The notes under the pieces: model-generated
What the model saw: the letters and a program-made list of their open reading frames with translations, nothing else
What the model was told of the DNA's origin: nothing
The model's database searches: none
Translations under genes and position numbers: made by a program
Shown: in pieces, positions 47,755-58,495 of the stretch
Layout of the letters: each line of letters opens with the position of its first letter
How positions within the stretch are numbered: position 1 is the first letter of the stretch
Assembly: GCF_010731815.2 (NCBI RefSeq)
Contig: NZ_AP022593.1
Location: forward strand, 2,294,001 to 2,358,000
Source: Mycolicibacterium arabiense
Lineage (GTDB): Bacteria > Actinomycetota > Actinomycetes > Mycobacteriales > Mycobacteriaceae
Direction: 5' to 3'
DNA: 64,000 bases

Positions 47755-49155
47755 ATGCCCACTTTCAGTGAATTCGGCCTGCCCACGGCCGTCGTCAACA
47801 CCCTCACCGCCGCAGGCATCGAGGAAGCGTTCCCCATTCAGGCTGCGACGCTGCCCGACTCCCTTGCAGGCCGTGACGTCCTGGGCCGCGGCCGCACCGG
47901 CTCGGGCAAGACCTATGCCTTCCTGCTGCCGCTCGTCGCCCGTCTCGCCGCCAACCCGGCGCCCCGCAAGGCCGGCAAGCCCCGCGCGCTGATCCTCGCC
48001 CCCACCCGAGAACTCGTCACCCAGATCGAGGCGTCGCTGGCCCCGCTGGCCGCCGCGACCGGCCTCAACTCGGTCATCGTCTTCGGCGGCGTCGGAGCGC
48101 AGCCGCAGATCGACAAGCTGCGCAGGGGCGTCGACATCGTCATCGCCTGCCCCGGCCGTCTCGAGGACCACGTCCAGCAGCGCCACGCCGACCTGTCGGC
48201 CATCGAGATCACCATCCTCGACGAGGCCGACCACATGGCCGACCTCGGGTTCCTGCCCCCAGTCAAGCGCCTGATGGACCGCACACCCAAGGACGGGCAG
48301 CGCATGCTGTTCTCCGCCACCCTCGACGGCGGCGTCGACGTGCTGGTCAAGCGCTACCTGCACAACCCCATCGTGCACAGCGTCGACTCCGAGCAGTCGC
48401 CGGTCAGCGCCATGGTGCACCACGTCCTGCACGTCGACAACGCATCGCGGTTCGACGTCCTGACCGACCTGGCCGCGTCACCGGGCCAGACCATCGTGTT
48501 CGCCCGCACCAAGTACGGCGCCAAAGGCCTTGCCCGCAAGCTGAACTCGGCCGGCGTACCCGCAGTCGAACTGCACGGCAACCTGTCTCAGAACGCGCGT
48601 ACACGCAACCTGGCGGCGTTCTCCGACGGCACGGCCGCGGTCATGGTCGCCACCGACATCGCGGCCCGCGGCATCCACGTCGACGACGTGAACCTCGTCG
48701 TCCACGCCGACCCGCCGGTCGAACACAAGGCCTACCTGCACCGTTCGGGCCGTACCGCCCGCGCCGGTGCCGACGGCACCGTCGTGACGCTGATGCTCGA
48801 CGATCAGGTGTCCGACGTCCGCAGCCTCACCCGCAAGGCGGGCGTCAACGCCACCGTCACCAAGTTCCGCGGCGGCACGCACCCGGTGCTGCAGGAGATC
48901 GCACCCGGCGAGCGCGTCTTCAGCGGTGCCATCGTGCTCGACGTCCCGGCCCACCAGGACAACGGTTCGGGCCAGCGCGGCGCAGGCGCAGCCCGCTCCG
49001 GCGGCAACCGCTCGCGACGCGGCGGACGCCCCCAGGGTGGAGGACGCTCGCAGTCCGGTCACTCCGAGGGCGGCGGACGCTCGCAGTCCGGTGGTCGCCC
49101 GCAGGGCGGCGGACGCTCGCACACCGGGCGCAGCGGCGCCGCACGCACCCGCTAG
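47755..49155 (+). CDS. DEAD-box RNA helicase
   Basis: This 466-residue helicase has the Q-motif FPIQAATLP, Walker A GRTGSGKT (AxTGSGKT variant), APTRELVTQ, the box ILDEADHM, SAT (FSATLDG), and motif VI HRSGRTARAG. The C-terminal 70 residues are a Gly/Arg/Ser-rich tail with GGGRSQSG-type repeats that may bind RNA. Probably acts in RNA unwinding during cold or ribosome assembly. ATG at 47755 begins PTFSEFGLP; the upstream frame reads the leader. Confidence 0.93.
   Translation: MPTFSEFGLPTAVVNTLTAAGIEEAFPIQAATLPDSLAGRDVLGRGRTGSGKTYAFLLPLVARLAANPAPRKAGKPRALILAPTRELVTQIEASLAPLAAATGLNSVIVFGGVGAQPQIDKLRRGVDIVIACPGRLEDHVQQRHADLSAIEITILDEADHMADLGFLPPVKRLMDRTPKDGQRMLFSATLDGGVDVLVKRYLHNPIVHSVDSEQSPVSAMVHHVLHVDNASRFDVLTDLAASPGQTIVFARTKYGAKGLARKLNSAGVPAVELHGNLSQNARTRNLAAFSDGTAAVMVATDIAARGIHVDDVNLVVHADPPVEHKAYLHRSGRTARAGADGTVVTLMLDDQVSDVRSLTRKAGVNATVTKFRGGTHPVLQEIAPGERVFSGAIVLDVPAHQDNGSGQRGAGAARSGGNRSRRGGRPQGGGRSQSGHSEGGGRSQSGGRPQGGGRSHTGRSGAARTR
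49020..49130 (+). repeat. In-frame repeats in the helicase tail
   Basis: Three copies of a unit like GGCGGACGCTCGCAGTCCGG encode GGGRSQSG and related RGG-like segments, spaced 30 to 36 bases apart. Confidence 0.75.
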
Positions 49156-49177
49156 CTTGGCATCGCCCTTCCCCTGA

Positions 49178-50530
49178 TCAGCCCCCGACGCTGGGCAGTT
49201 CCTCGGCCGCGATCTCGCACGGAGTCTGCTCCACGGTGAGCGCCTCCGGTTCGGCCGGCGGCGGCACCTGCGGCGTGGGCGGCAACACCTCCGCGGCGGG
49301 GTCCGGTTCGACGGGCGCTTCGTCCGGCGAAACATCCTCGCCTGCAACGGCTTCGACGGGATCCTCCGCCGGGGGTGCGGCTAGCCCATCGGCGGTCGGT
49401 TCGGTAACCGCCGTGTCGTCGGCCTCGGCTGGCTCGTCGTCGTCGTCGTCAGAGTCGTCGGGGTCCTCGTCTTCGAGGTCCTCGTCCTCCGCGTCCTCGA
49501 GTTCGTCGTCCTCGGGTTCCAGGTCCGGCGGCTCCAGGTCCGGCGGCTCGAGGTCCGGAGCCTCGGCGCCCGAGCCCCCGCCGCCGAACAACCCGCCGAT
49601 CATGTCGGCCAACTGCTGACCCAGGCCGGACAGACCCGACGTCGCCGCCCCGAGCGATGGCATGCCGCCACCCAGACTGCCCGCCGCGGGCAGTCCGGCG
49701 GGCGGCTCGACGGGTGCGGGTGGCATCGCGGCGGCGGGTGCGGTCGGTTCGACTGCGACAGGACCGGCGGGCATCGGGGCAGCGGACACCGGCTGTAACG
49801 CAGCGGGCGCCGCTGCGCCAGCCGGGGTCTCGGCCGCCTGAGCCGGCCATGTCGGCTCCCCGCCAGCCGCCGGTGCGTCGAAGCTCGGAGCGGGACAGGC
49901 CTCGAGCCGGGCGATCGCGGCGTCGAACGCTGCGGTCACGCGGTCGAACGACGCGCGCAACCGCGACATCAGCTCCGAACCGATGTCGTCGGTCACGAAC
50001 GGCTTCACCTGCGCGTCGACGAGTTCGCTCGCCGACACCACGTCACCCGCACCGGTCCGAACGGTGCCCGCCGCATCCAGCCACTCGGCCCGCCGTCCCG
50101 CCACCCGGTCGTCGATGTTCAGCGCGGCGTCGACCTTGGCGTCGACGGCGCCCGCCAGGTCGTCGTGCAGGGTCGACGTCGCGACGGCCGCGGTACGCAG
50201 TGCGTCCCGAACCGATTCGGCCGCCGCAGCCTGGCCGAGCAGGAAGCCCTGCGCGGCCGCGCCCGCGCCACCCTGCCACGCGCCTGCCAGCCGGGAGGTC
50301 AGGTCCGCCTGCTGTCGGGCCGCGTCGTCGGCCGCCGTGGCTGCCGCGCTCAGCGCATCCGAATCAGCCTGCAGCGCAGCGAGATCGAGCCCCTCCTCGG
50401 TGCCGTACCAGTCGGCAATGGTGTCGCTGGTCAGCCCAGAGAAGCCCAGACGGCAGCACGCCGTCACGTAAGCGCCCGCATTCGCAACGGCGGGCATCCC
50501 CTCGGCGAGGCGTGCGGTGACGTCGGCCAT
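49178..50530 (-). CDS. Large WxG-bearing protein with acidic Pro-rich tail (Rv3439c-like), candidate T7SS substrate
   Basis: This 450-residue Ala/Pro-rich protein has no signal peptide. Its helical N-terminal 200 residues include the turn AWQGGAGAA, a WxG motif at Trp85, between two helices as in WXG100 proteins. After a Pro/Ala linker and a Gly-rich hydrophobic patch (GQQLADMIGGLFGGG) comes a very acidic region with DLEPP repeats. It matches M. tuberculosis Rv3439c by position and composition. Its start lies 2 bases after the stop of the partner gene. Export through ESX-4 is inference from motifs and context. Confidence 0.75.
   Translation of the reverse strand: MADVTARLAEGMPAVANAGAYVTACCRLGFSGLTSDTIADWYGTEEGLDLAALQADSDALSAAATAADDAARQQADLTSRLAGAWQGGAGAAAQGFLLGQAAAAESVRDALRTAAVATSTLHDDLAGAVDAKVDAALNIDDRVAGRRAEWLDAAGTVRTGAGDVVSASELVDAQVKPFVTDDIGSELMSRLRASFDRVTAAFDAAIARLEACPAPSFDAPAAGGEPTWPAQAAETPAGAAAPAALQPVSAAPMPAGPVAVEPTAPAAAMPPAPVEPPAGLPAAGSLGGGMPSLGAATSGLSGLGQQLADMIGGLFGGGGSGAEAPDLEPPDLEPPDLEPEDDELEDAEDEDLEDEDPDDSDDDDDEPAEADDTAVTEPTADGLAAPPAEDPVEAVAGEDVSPDEAPVEPDPAAEVLPPTPQVPPPAEPEALTVEQTPCEIAAEELPSVGG
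49517..49561 (-). repeat. 15-base tandem repeat encoding DLEPP
   Basis: Three copies of a unit like CTCCAGGTCCGGCGG give DLEPP-DLEPP-DLEPE in the acidic tail of the candidate T7SS substrate. Confidence 0.8.
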
Positions 50531-50532
50531 CG

Positions 50533-50835
50533 TCAGCCCAGCCGCCTTGCGGCGTCGGCGTCCGCGGCGGCGTAGCGGTCGGCCGAACTGCGCAGCGCGG
50601 CGGCGACGGCGGCGGTGGCCTCCGCCCATCGGCGCATCCCGTCGTCGATCCGGTCGACCGCGCCGCGGAGCGCGTCACCTCGCACGGCATGCGAGCGACC
50701 GGCGACGGCGCCGTCGAACGTCAGCCGTGCCAGGTGGGTGCGGGCATGCGCGACGGCGTCAGCGACGGCGTCGTACCCGCGGGCAGCGTCATGCAGCATC
50801 GCGACGTCGACCCGTGCGGTATCGAGGTGTCCCAT
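50533..50835 (-). CDS. Small helical YxxxD protein (Rv3440c-like), candidate T7SS substrate/partner
   Basis: This 100-residue all-helical protein has the length of WXG100/EspC-type proteins. Its C-terminal helix ends in SADRYAAADADAARRLG, with the type VII secretion motif YxxxD at residues 88-92, and no signal peptide is present. It sits directly upstream of the larger WxG protein, in the order of PE-PPE or EspC-EspA pairs, where the YxxxD partner and the WxG partner form a heterodimer. It starts 11 bases from a SigM-like -10 element, so its mRNA would have almost no leader. Confidence 0.8.
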   Translation of the reverse strand: MGHLDTARVDVAMLHDAARGYDAVADAVAHARTHLARLTFDGAVAGRSHAVRGDALRGAVDRIDDGMRRWAEATAAVAAALRSSADRYAAADADAARRLG

Positions 50836-50845
50836 GTAGGAGTTC

Positions 50846-50871
50846 GACGCCGCGGCGAGCCGTCTGGTTCC
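50846..50871 (-). promoter_or_regulatory. SigM-like ECF promoter for the candidate T7SS pair
   Basis: On the minus strand GGAAC (50871-50867), exactly 17 bases, then CGTC (50849-50846). The same element with the same spacing precedes esxU and eccC4. The expected start is 4 to 5 bases before the ATG at 50835. Confidence 0.7.
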
Positions 50872-50878
50872 ATCGGGC

Positions 50879-52210
50879 TCAGGTTTGTGCGCTGACCGAT
50901 TCCGCGACCCGGGCCGCCAGGATGCGCGCGGTGTCCTCGTCGGCGGCCTCGACCATCACGCGGACCACCTGTTCGGTTCCCGACGGGCGCAGCAGGATTC
51001 GGCCCGTGTCACCGAGTTCGGCCTCCGCTTCGGAGACCGCGGTGCGCACCGACGGGGCGTCGGCGACGGTGGTCTTGTCGTTCACCGCGACGTTGATCAA
51101 CACCTGGGGCATGGTGTGCATCGGCTCGGCGAGGGCGGCCAGCGTCGCGCCGGTCTGCGCCATCCGCGACATCAGCCGCAGTCCGGTGACGATCCCGTCA
51201 CCGGTGGTGCCGTGCGCCGGGATCACCACGTGGCCGGACTGCTCGCCGCCGAGCGCGTAACCGCCTGCCCGCAGCTCCTCGAGCACGTAGCGGTCGCCGA
51301 CGCCGGTGATGCGGACGTCGATGCCGGCCTCCCGCATCGCGACGTGCAGGCCGAGATTGCTCATCACCGTCGCGACCAGGGTGTTGCCGGTCAGTTCGCC
51401 CGCGTCCCGCATGGCCAGGGCGAGGATGACCATGATGGCGTCACCGTCGACGACGTTCCCGGCGGCGTCGACCGCGAGACATCGGTCGGCGTCGCCGTCG
51501 TGGGCGAGGCCGAGGTCGGCACCGTGGGCCACGACGGCCTCCTGCAAGACCTCCATGTGCGTGGAGCCGCAGCCGTCGTTGATGTTGAGGCCGTCGGGTT
51601 CGGCGTTGATCGCGATCACGTGCGCACCGGCGGCGCGATACGCGCTCGGCGCGGTCGTGGACGCGGCGCCGTGCGCGCAGTCGACGACGACGGTGAGACC
51701 GTCGGCACGGACGGTGACGGCTTTGGCGGCATTCCGCAGGTACCGGTCCAACGCGTCCTGGGCGTCGAGCACGCGGCCGATCCCCGCCCCGACGGGACGG
51801 GTTCCCGGACCGCTGCGCACCAGGTCCTCGATGCGGTCCTCGGTGGCGTCGTCGAGCTTGTGCCCACCGCGACCGAAGATCTTGATGCCGTTGTCGGGCA
51901 TCGGGTTGTGCGACGCCGAGATCATGACGCCGAACTCGGCGTCGTACGCGTGGGTCAGGAAGGCGATCGCCGGTGTGGGGAGCACGCCGACGCGCAACGC
52001 GTCGACTCCCTCGCTGGTGATGCCCGCGATGACCGCGGCCTCCAGCATCTCACCGCTGGCACGGGGGTCCCGTCCCACCACGGCGAGGCGGCGGGCCCGG
52101 CCGGACGCCCGCTGCCGGGCGGCCGCAGAGCCAAGGGCCAGCGCCAGCTCTGCGGTCAAATCGCGGTTGGCGACGCCACGAACGCCGTCGGTGCCGAACA
52201 GTCGAGCCAT
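50879..52210 (-). CDS. glmM: Phosphoglucosamine mutase
   Basis: This 443-residue mutase interconverts GlcN-6-P and GlcN-1-P. The phosphoserine is in [12 protein letters not shown], the metal loop is DGDADR, and the phosphate-binding loop near the end is [18 protein letters not shown] at 52210 follows GGAGCGG; a TTG two codons earlier is not needed. It is upstream of the candidate T7SS pair, but that pair has its own promoter. Confidence 0.96.
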   Translation of the reverse strand: MARLFGTDGVRGVANRDLTAELALALGSAAARQRASGRARRLAVVGRDPRASGEMLEAAVIAGITSEGVDALRVGVLPTPAIAFLTHAYDAEFGVMISASHNPMPDNGIKIFGRGGHKLDDATEDRIEDLVRSGPGTRPVGAGIGRVLDAQDALDRYLRNAAKAVTVRADGLTVVVDCAHGAASTTAPSAYRAAGAHVIAINAEPDGLNINDGCGSTHMEVLQEAVVAHGADLGLAHDGDADRCLAVDAAGNVVDGDAIMVILALAMRDAGELTGNTLVATVMSNLGLHVAMREAGIDVRITGVGDRYVLEELRAGGYALGGEQSGHVVIPAHGTTGDGIVTGLRLMSRMAQTGATLAALAEPMHTMPQVLINVAVNDKTTVADAPSVRTAVSEAEAELGDTGRILLRPSGTEQVVRVMVEAADEDTARILAARVAESVSAQT

Positions 52211-52278
52211 GGACAATCCGCTCCTCGCGTACGCATGAAGGCAAACCCGTCTACGGGTATCTCGTCTGAAAATGCCGA

Positions 52279-52315
52279 AAGCGTGCGCGTCGAGTGAAAC
52301 ACGACGCGCACGCTT
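52279..52315 (-). terminator. Terminator after rpsI
   Basis: AAGCGTGCGCGTCG pairs perfectly with CGACGCGCACGCTT over a 9-base loop. On the minus strand it is followed by TTTCGGCATTTTC, so it resembles a true intrinsic terminator. Confidence 0.88.
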
Positions 52316-52336
52316 GCGGTCACAGCGAAACGAAGA

Positions 52337-52854
<518 letters not shown>

Positions 52855-52858
<4 letters not shown>

Positions 52859-53298
52859 TGGGCCACCTGCTTGATCTCGAACGTAATCGGCTGCTGCGCG
52901 GAGTGCGGGTGCGTCGGACCCGCGTACACCTTGAGCTTCTTCTGCACCTGGCGGCTCAGCTTGTTGTGCGGGAGCATGCCGACGATCGCGTTCTCGACCA
53001 CGCGGGTCGGGTGCTTGACCAGCAGCTCGCCGATCGTGCGCTTGCGCAGGCCACCGGGGTAACCCGAGTGGCGGTAGGCGAACTTCTTGGTGAGCTTGTC
53101 GCCACCGATGGCGACCTTCTCGGCGTTGATGATGATGACGAAGTCGCCACCATCGACATTCGGCGCGAACGTCGGCTTGTGCTTGCCGCGGAGCAGCTTG
53201 GCTGCTTCGACGGCGAGCCGGCCGAGCACGACGTCCGTGGCGTCGATGACGTACCACGAACGCGTGGTGTCACCTGCCTTCGGCGTGTACGTAGGCAC
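52855..53298 (-). CDS. rplM: 50S ribosomal protein L13
   Basis: This 147-residue L13 is complete: [20 protein letters not shown], then [16 protein letters not shown] and the C-terminal [11 protein letters not shown]. The GTG at 53298 has GAAGG upstream and gives the standard mycobacterial start [11 protein letters not shown]. It is first in the rplM-rpsI operon. Confidence 0.97.
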
Positions 53299-53477
53299 AG
53301 CGCTACCTTCTCTTCTCTCGGGTTGATCCCCGGGTCTAGCCGGGAGCCGGTCCACGACGTGTGCGCTGAAATGCCTTGGCGACCGACGGAGACCCAAGGT
53401 TCCGGCAAGCCTGCACACGCCAACGAGGCAGCTTACCCGGGCCCATCAGCGCAGGTCAAAACGCGCTCCCCCGCCCG

Positions 53478-53535
53478 CGAGCAGACACCAACTCGCACGC
53501 TCGGGCGTCCCAAGGTGCGAGTTGGCGTCTGCTCG
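53478..53535. terminator. Inverted repeat after the aldehyde dehydrogenase gene
   Basis: The arms CGAGCAGACACCAACTCGCAC (53478-53498, here quoted in part) and its complement (53515-53535) pair at 20 of 21 positions. It lies 16 bases past the dehydrogenase stop and upstream of rplM. The rest of 53299-53550 is the rplM promoter and leader region. Confidence 0.75.
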
Positions 53536-53550
53536 GCGGCTAAACCGGGC

Positions 53551-55074
<1,524 letters not shown>

Positions 55075-55216
55075 GTCTTCTCCTGCGTTGATGAAAGTGG
55101 CTCTCGTCGTCGCGCGGGCGACGTGTCGCCCACGGCGAGGCGGAGTGTGTCCTCCGTCACTCACGGTACGGAGTCGACCGTTGCAGCACGGTTGCATCGA
55201 ACGAATCGTGCGGTCG

Positions 55217-56500
55217 TCACCCGATGTCGAGGTCGAGGCCTGCCAGGTGGCCGCGGGCCGTCGCCCGCTCCGAGTATCCGGGGGCGCTGTCGTGCAGGAT
55301 GCGCCAGCCCTCGCGGTCGTCGCGTCCCTCGGGCAGGTCCAGCCAGCGGCGCAGGAGCGCGAGGCTGCCCGTCGCGAGCACGGACGCGCGCAGGCTCGTC
55401 GACAGTTCGGTGCGCAGCCGGGCGATGGCAGGCGCGACGGACTGCGGGAGCAGTTCGCCGGGGTAGGCATTCATCGCGGCGGCCACGTCCCCGCGGCGCA
55501 ACGCGTCGAGCACGTCGGCGGCGTCGGAGTCGATCGGGGCGAGCAGGCGGTAGGGCCGCGACGCCACGCGGTCGGCACCGATGACGCGGCGCAGTCGCGA
55601 GACCTCGGCGCGGATGGTCACGGCGTCGAGGTCGTTGTCGTTCAACATCATTGCGAGCCGGTCGGCGCTGACGCCCTCGGGATGGCGGCTCAGCAGCACC
55701 AGGATGTCGGCGTGCCTGCCCGTCAGGGTCGACGGGTGCGAGCGGCCGTCGGCGCCGGTGACGGTCCACCGCGGGCGGTCCGCGCCCAGCACGGTGAGCC
55801 GCGGCCGGGTCGTGAGCGGCGCAACCTGACGGGTCAGCGCGAGCAGGGCGAGGTGGTTCTCGACGGCGACGGCGGTCGCGCGCACCAGTGCCAGTGTCTG
55901 CGCCGTGGCGACCTCCGCGCCGCCGGTGAGGTCGATGGCGCCGAGCAGGACGCCGGTGACCGGGTCGTGCACGGGCACCGCGGTACAGCTCCACGGTTGC
56001 ACGATGCGCGAGAAGTGTTCGGAGCCATGGATTTGCAACTCGCGATCGAGGGCCAGCGCGGTACCCGGCGCGTTGGTGCCCGCCCGCCGCTCGCTCCAGT
56101 CGGCGCCTGCGGCGAAGTTCATCGCCTCGGCCCGTCGCAACGCGTGCGGATCGCCCTCGACCCACAGCAGCGTTCCGTCGGCGGCGGTCACGGCGACGAC
56201 CACGCCCGCCTCGGATGCGTCGCGGACGAGCAGCCTGCGGATCACCGGCAGGGCCGGTGCCAGCGGGTGGCTGGCACGCAGCTCGTCGAGTGTGCGCGTG
56301 GCCGGCTGCTCGGCGCCGCCACGATCGGGGTCGACGCCGGTGGCCAGGCTGCGCTGCCAACTCTCCGCGACGACCCTGCGCACGGGCACGGTGTCGAGGT
56401 GGCTGGCGTCGATCTGCCCGGCGACGAAGAGGTCGTGTACTGCGCGCACGGCCGAACGCGGGTCGTCTCCCCGGCGGGCTGCCTGGTCGGCCACGGCCAT
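55217..56500 (-). CDS. GAF-domain transcriptional regulator
   Basis: This 427-residue regulator has an N-terminal ligand-sensing GAF region (about residues 70-230, [37 protein letters not shown]), as in acetoin/aldehyde activators of the AcoR type. The sigma-54 AAA domain is absent. A winged-helix DNA-binding part follows (about 265-340, [35 protein letters not shown]). ATG at 56500 has AGGAG upstream. It lies 142 bases upstream of the aldehyde dehydrogenase gene. Confidence 0.83.
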   Translation of the reverse strand: MAVADQAARRGDDPRSAVRAVHDLFVAGQIDASHLDTVPVRRVVAESWQRSLATGVDPDRGGAEQPATRTLDELRASHPLAPALPVIRRLLVRDASEAGVVVAVTAADGTLLWVEGDPHALRRAEAMNFAAGADWSERRAGTNAPGTALALDRELQIHGSEHFSRIVQPWSCTAVPVHDPVTGVLLGAIDLTGGAEVATAQTLALVRATAVAVENHLALLALTRQVAPLTTRPRLTVLGADRPRWTVTGADGRSHPSTLTGRHADILVLLSRHPEGVSADRLAMMLNDNDLDAVTIRAEVSRLRRVIGADRVASRPYRLLAPIDSDAADVLDALRRGDVAAAMNAYPGELLPQSVAPAIARLRTELSTSLRASVLATGSLALLRRWLDLPEGRDDREGWRILHDSAPGYSERATARGHLAGLDLDIG

Positions 56501-56573
56501 CACGCTCCTGGCGCGTGCCTGTTTTCCCTGGTGACACGCGTGCTGCCAGCGTAACGCAGCCGCAGCCCGCACT

Positions 56574-56612
56574 GGGCGGCTCCGAAGGTCCTCTCCACCT
56601 CCGAAGCCGCCC
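56574..56612 (-). terminator. Terminator of the esxU-esxT unit
   Basis: GGGCGGCTCCGAAGGT pairs with ACCTCCGAAGCCGCCC at 14 of 16 positions over a 7-base loop, 19 bases beyond the esxT stop. Confidence 0.8.
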
Positions 56613-56631
56613 AGGGGTTCGTGGGCCGGGG

Positions 56632-56928
56632 CTAGGCGCCCCAGGCCGTGGCGGCGCGGCGGTCGGTGGCCGCGACGTCGTCGGCGCCGTCGCGAACGGC
56701 GTTGCCGAGGCGGAACAGGATGTCGTTGAGCGCTGCCGCCGACTGGTCCCACCTCGCCTGTTCGATGCGGTAGGCCTCGGCCGCCTCGCGGGTCCACACG
56801 GCGGTCAGTGGGGCGATCTGGGCGCGCAGGTCGTCCAGCGCAGCGTTGAACCGGGCCGACGTGGCGTGGATCTGCTGTCGGACGGTGTGCTCGATCTGGC
56901 TGAAGTCGTATGACAGAACCGGGTCCAC
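56632..56928 (-). CDS. esxT: EsxT, ESAT-6-like protein of ESX-4
   Basis: This 98-residue WXG100-family protein matches M. tuberculosis EsxT (Rv3444c): DPVLSYDFSQIEHTVRQ, with helix-turn-helix. The turn is WTREAA, so the Gly of WxG is replaced, as in the M. tuberculosis protein. It should pair with EsxU and be exported by ESX-4. GGAG precedes the GTG start. It follows esxU by 28 bases. Confidence 0.93.
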   Translation of the reverse strand: MDPVLSYDFSQIEHTVRQQIHATSARFNAALDDLRAQIAPLTAVWTREAAEAYRIEQARWDQSAAALNDILFRLGNAVRDGADDVAATDRRAATAWGA

Positions 56929-56956
56929 GGGTGCTCCATTCTCGTCGGGTTGGGTG

Positions 56957-57280
56957 TCACAGGGCCGCGGTCGCGGCCGCTATGCCGTCGGCGTGGGTGT
57001 CGGCGGCTTCCCGCAGGGTGCGCTCGTTGAGCCGCATGGTCTCCGCGATGCGGGCGAGCGCGGTCTGCAGAGTCGCGGACTCGGCGTGCCAGCGCTCGAC
57101 GACGCCGGCGAACCGGGTGGCCGCCGCCCCACCCCACACCGACGCTGGAACGCTCGTCATCTGGCCGATGAACGACCCGAGCATGGCCCGCACCTCGTCG
57201 TTGCGTGCGTCGATGCGGCTGGCGACGGTGACCATCAAGTCGAGGTCGGTGGCCAGCGCGCCGCCGGTGGGGTTGGTCAT
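56957..57280 (-). CDS. esxU: EsxU, CFP-10-like protein of ESX-4
   Basis: This 107-residue WXG100 protein, homologue of Rv3445c, has the turn SVWGGAAATRF (WxG) between two long helices. It forms the partner of EsxT. A SigM-like promoter is 47 to 72 bases upstream. First gene of the esxU-esxT unit. Confidence 0.93.
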   Translation of the reverse strand: MTNPTGGALATDLDLMVTVASRIDARNDEVRAMLGSFIGQMTSVPASVWGGAAATRFAGVVERWHAESATLQTALARIAETMRLNERTLREAADTHADGIAAATAAL

Positions 57281-57326
57281 GATGTTCCCTTCGTTCGGTC
57301 TTGGAAGTTGGGACCTCGAGAGTTAA

Positions 57327-57352
57327 GACGCGGTGGGCAAGCGTTCGGTTCC
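57327..57352 (-). promoter_or_regulatory. SigM-like ECF promoter for esxU-esxT
   Basis: On the minus strand GGAAC (57352-57348), 17 bases, CGTC (57330-57327), inside GGAACCGAACGC and CGCGTCTTAA. In M. tuberculosis esxT-esxU belong to the SigM regulon, whose consensus is GGAAC and CGTC. Confidence 0.8.
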
Positions 57353-57370
57353 ATTGCCTGCGTGCCTATT

Positions 57371-58495
57371 TCATGCCCACTCGCGTGCCGTGCGGATCGC
57401 GTGCAGGCAGTGCTCGTCCGGCGCGGGCACGTCGGTCGCCGCCTCGCAGCCGATGGCGATGCGCACGTGGCCGTCGAGTCGCAGCGTCCACCGCACCCGG
57501 GCACCCGGTCGGTTCTCGCGGTAGGTGATGGCAGGCAGGCCCGCGACGGTCGCCGACGGCTCGAACTCGGTGAAGACCCCGTCGGGCTGCTCAGCCAGCG
57601 CGGTGCGGACCACCTCGGCCGCCGCGCCCAAGGACTGTCCGATGGGCACCGGGGACTGGGTGACGTGCATGGCGTGGCGCCGGTCGTCTGGAGCCGAGAC
57701 CCTCACGCGCGCCGATCCCGGTCCGTCCACGATTCGCTCGGTCACCCAGTCGGCGGGAACCTCCAGGGTTACGCGCCCCTCCGCGAGCCATGTCCGCGGA
57801 GGTGACCGCTCGACATCGGACGGCCAGAGGCTCGCGGTCGCGAGCGCGGCGACCGTGGCGGCCGCACCGAGCGCTGCCACTGCCCGACACCGCGTGCGGT
57901 TCGATGGACGGTCCTCGGCCGGGCGTTCGGGCGCGGCCGCGTCCACGAGGCTCGCGTCGTCGAACTCGACGACCTCGACGTGTTGCGCCCGTAGCCGCTC
58001 GGCGATCTCCGTGCCCAAGTCCCTCACCGGATCATCGACGGTGACGAGGTCACCGTGGCGCAGCAGGTCGACGACGGCATCGACGACCAGGGCGGGCTCT
58101 GCCACTCTCGCGACGACGTCGGGGCTGCCGTGCGGTGGGTGCACCACGACCAGTTCGGGCGCCACCTCGACGACATGGGACACGTTGTCCCGCATCAGTT
58201 CTGACCGGCGCAGTACGCGTGCCTCGAGACCGGCGCGTGCCGCAGCGGCCGCGACCCGGTCGGTCCGTGGGGACGGCCACCAAGACGGCACGACCAGCTC
58301 CACCTCATTGGGCGACGGTCCCGCTGCGCGGCGCAGCAGATCGGTCCACAGGTCGTCGACGGACACCACGGCGTCGTCGACCAACGCGTATCGGTCGTCG
58401 ATGCACGCCACCGCCTCCTCGGCAGCCTCGGGAGGCAAGGGGTGCGCACTGCGGACGTCGGTCGGGCCCACGAGGACGACGCACGCGGCCGTCAC
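57371..58495 (-). CDS. Type VII secretion-associated protein (Rv3446c-like)
   Basis: This 374-residue protein corresponds to Rv3446c in the ESX-4 locus. The N-terminal 190 residues look like a degenerate actin/Hsp70-type ATPase domain or nucleotide-binding fold (ACVVLVGPTD, ELVVVHPPHG). One transmembrane helix follows (about 205-225), then an outer domain of about 150 residues. Function unknown. The GTG start overlaps the eccC4 stop (GTGA), so it is made together with the ATPase. Confidence 0.88.
   Translation of the reverse strand: MTAACVVLVGPTDVRSAHPLPPEAAEEAVACIDDRYALVDDAVVSVDDLWTDLLRRAAGPSPNEVELVVPSWWPSPRTDRVAAAAARAGLEARVLRRSELMRDNVSHVVEVAPELVVVHPPHGSPDVVARVAEPALVVDAVVDLLRHGDLVTVDDPVRDLGTEIAERLRAQHVEVVEFDDASLVDAAAPERPAEDRPSNRTRCRAVAALGAAATVAALATASLWPSDVERSPPRTWLAEGRVTLEVPADWVTERIVDGPGSARVRVSAPDDRRHAMHVTQSPVPIGQSLGAAAEVVRTALAEQPDGVFTEFEPSATVAGLPAITYRENRPGARVRWTLRLDGHVRIAIGCEAATDVPAPDEHCLHAIRTAREWA

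Noticed and set aside
53377..53403. GGAAC on the minus strand upstream of rplM as another ECF promoter
   Set aside because: No CGTC lies 17 bases downstream; the nearest is only about 10 bases away.
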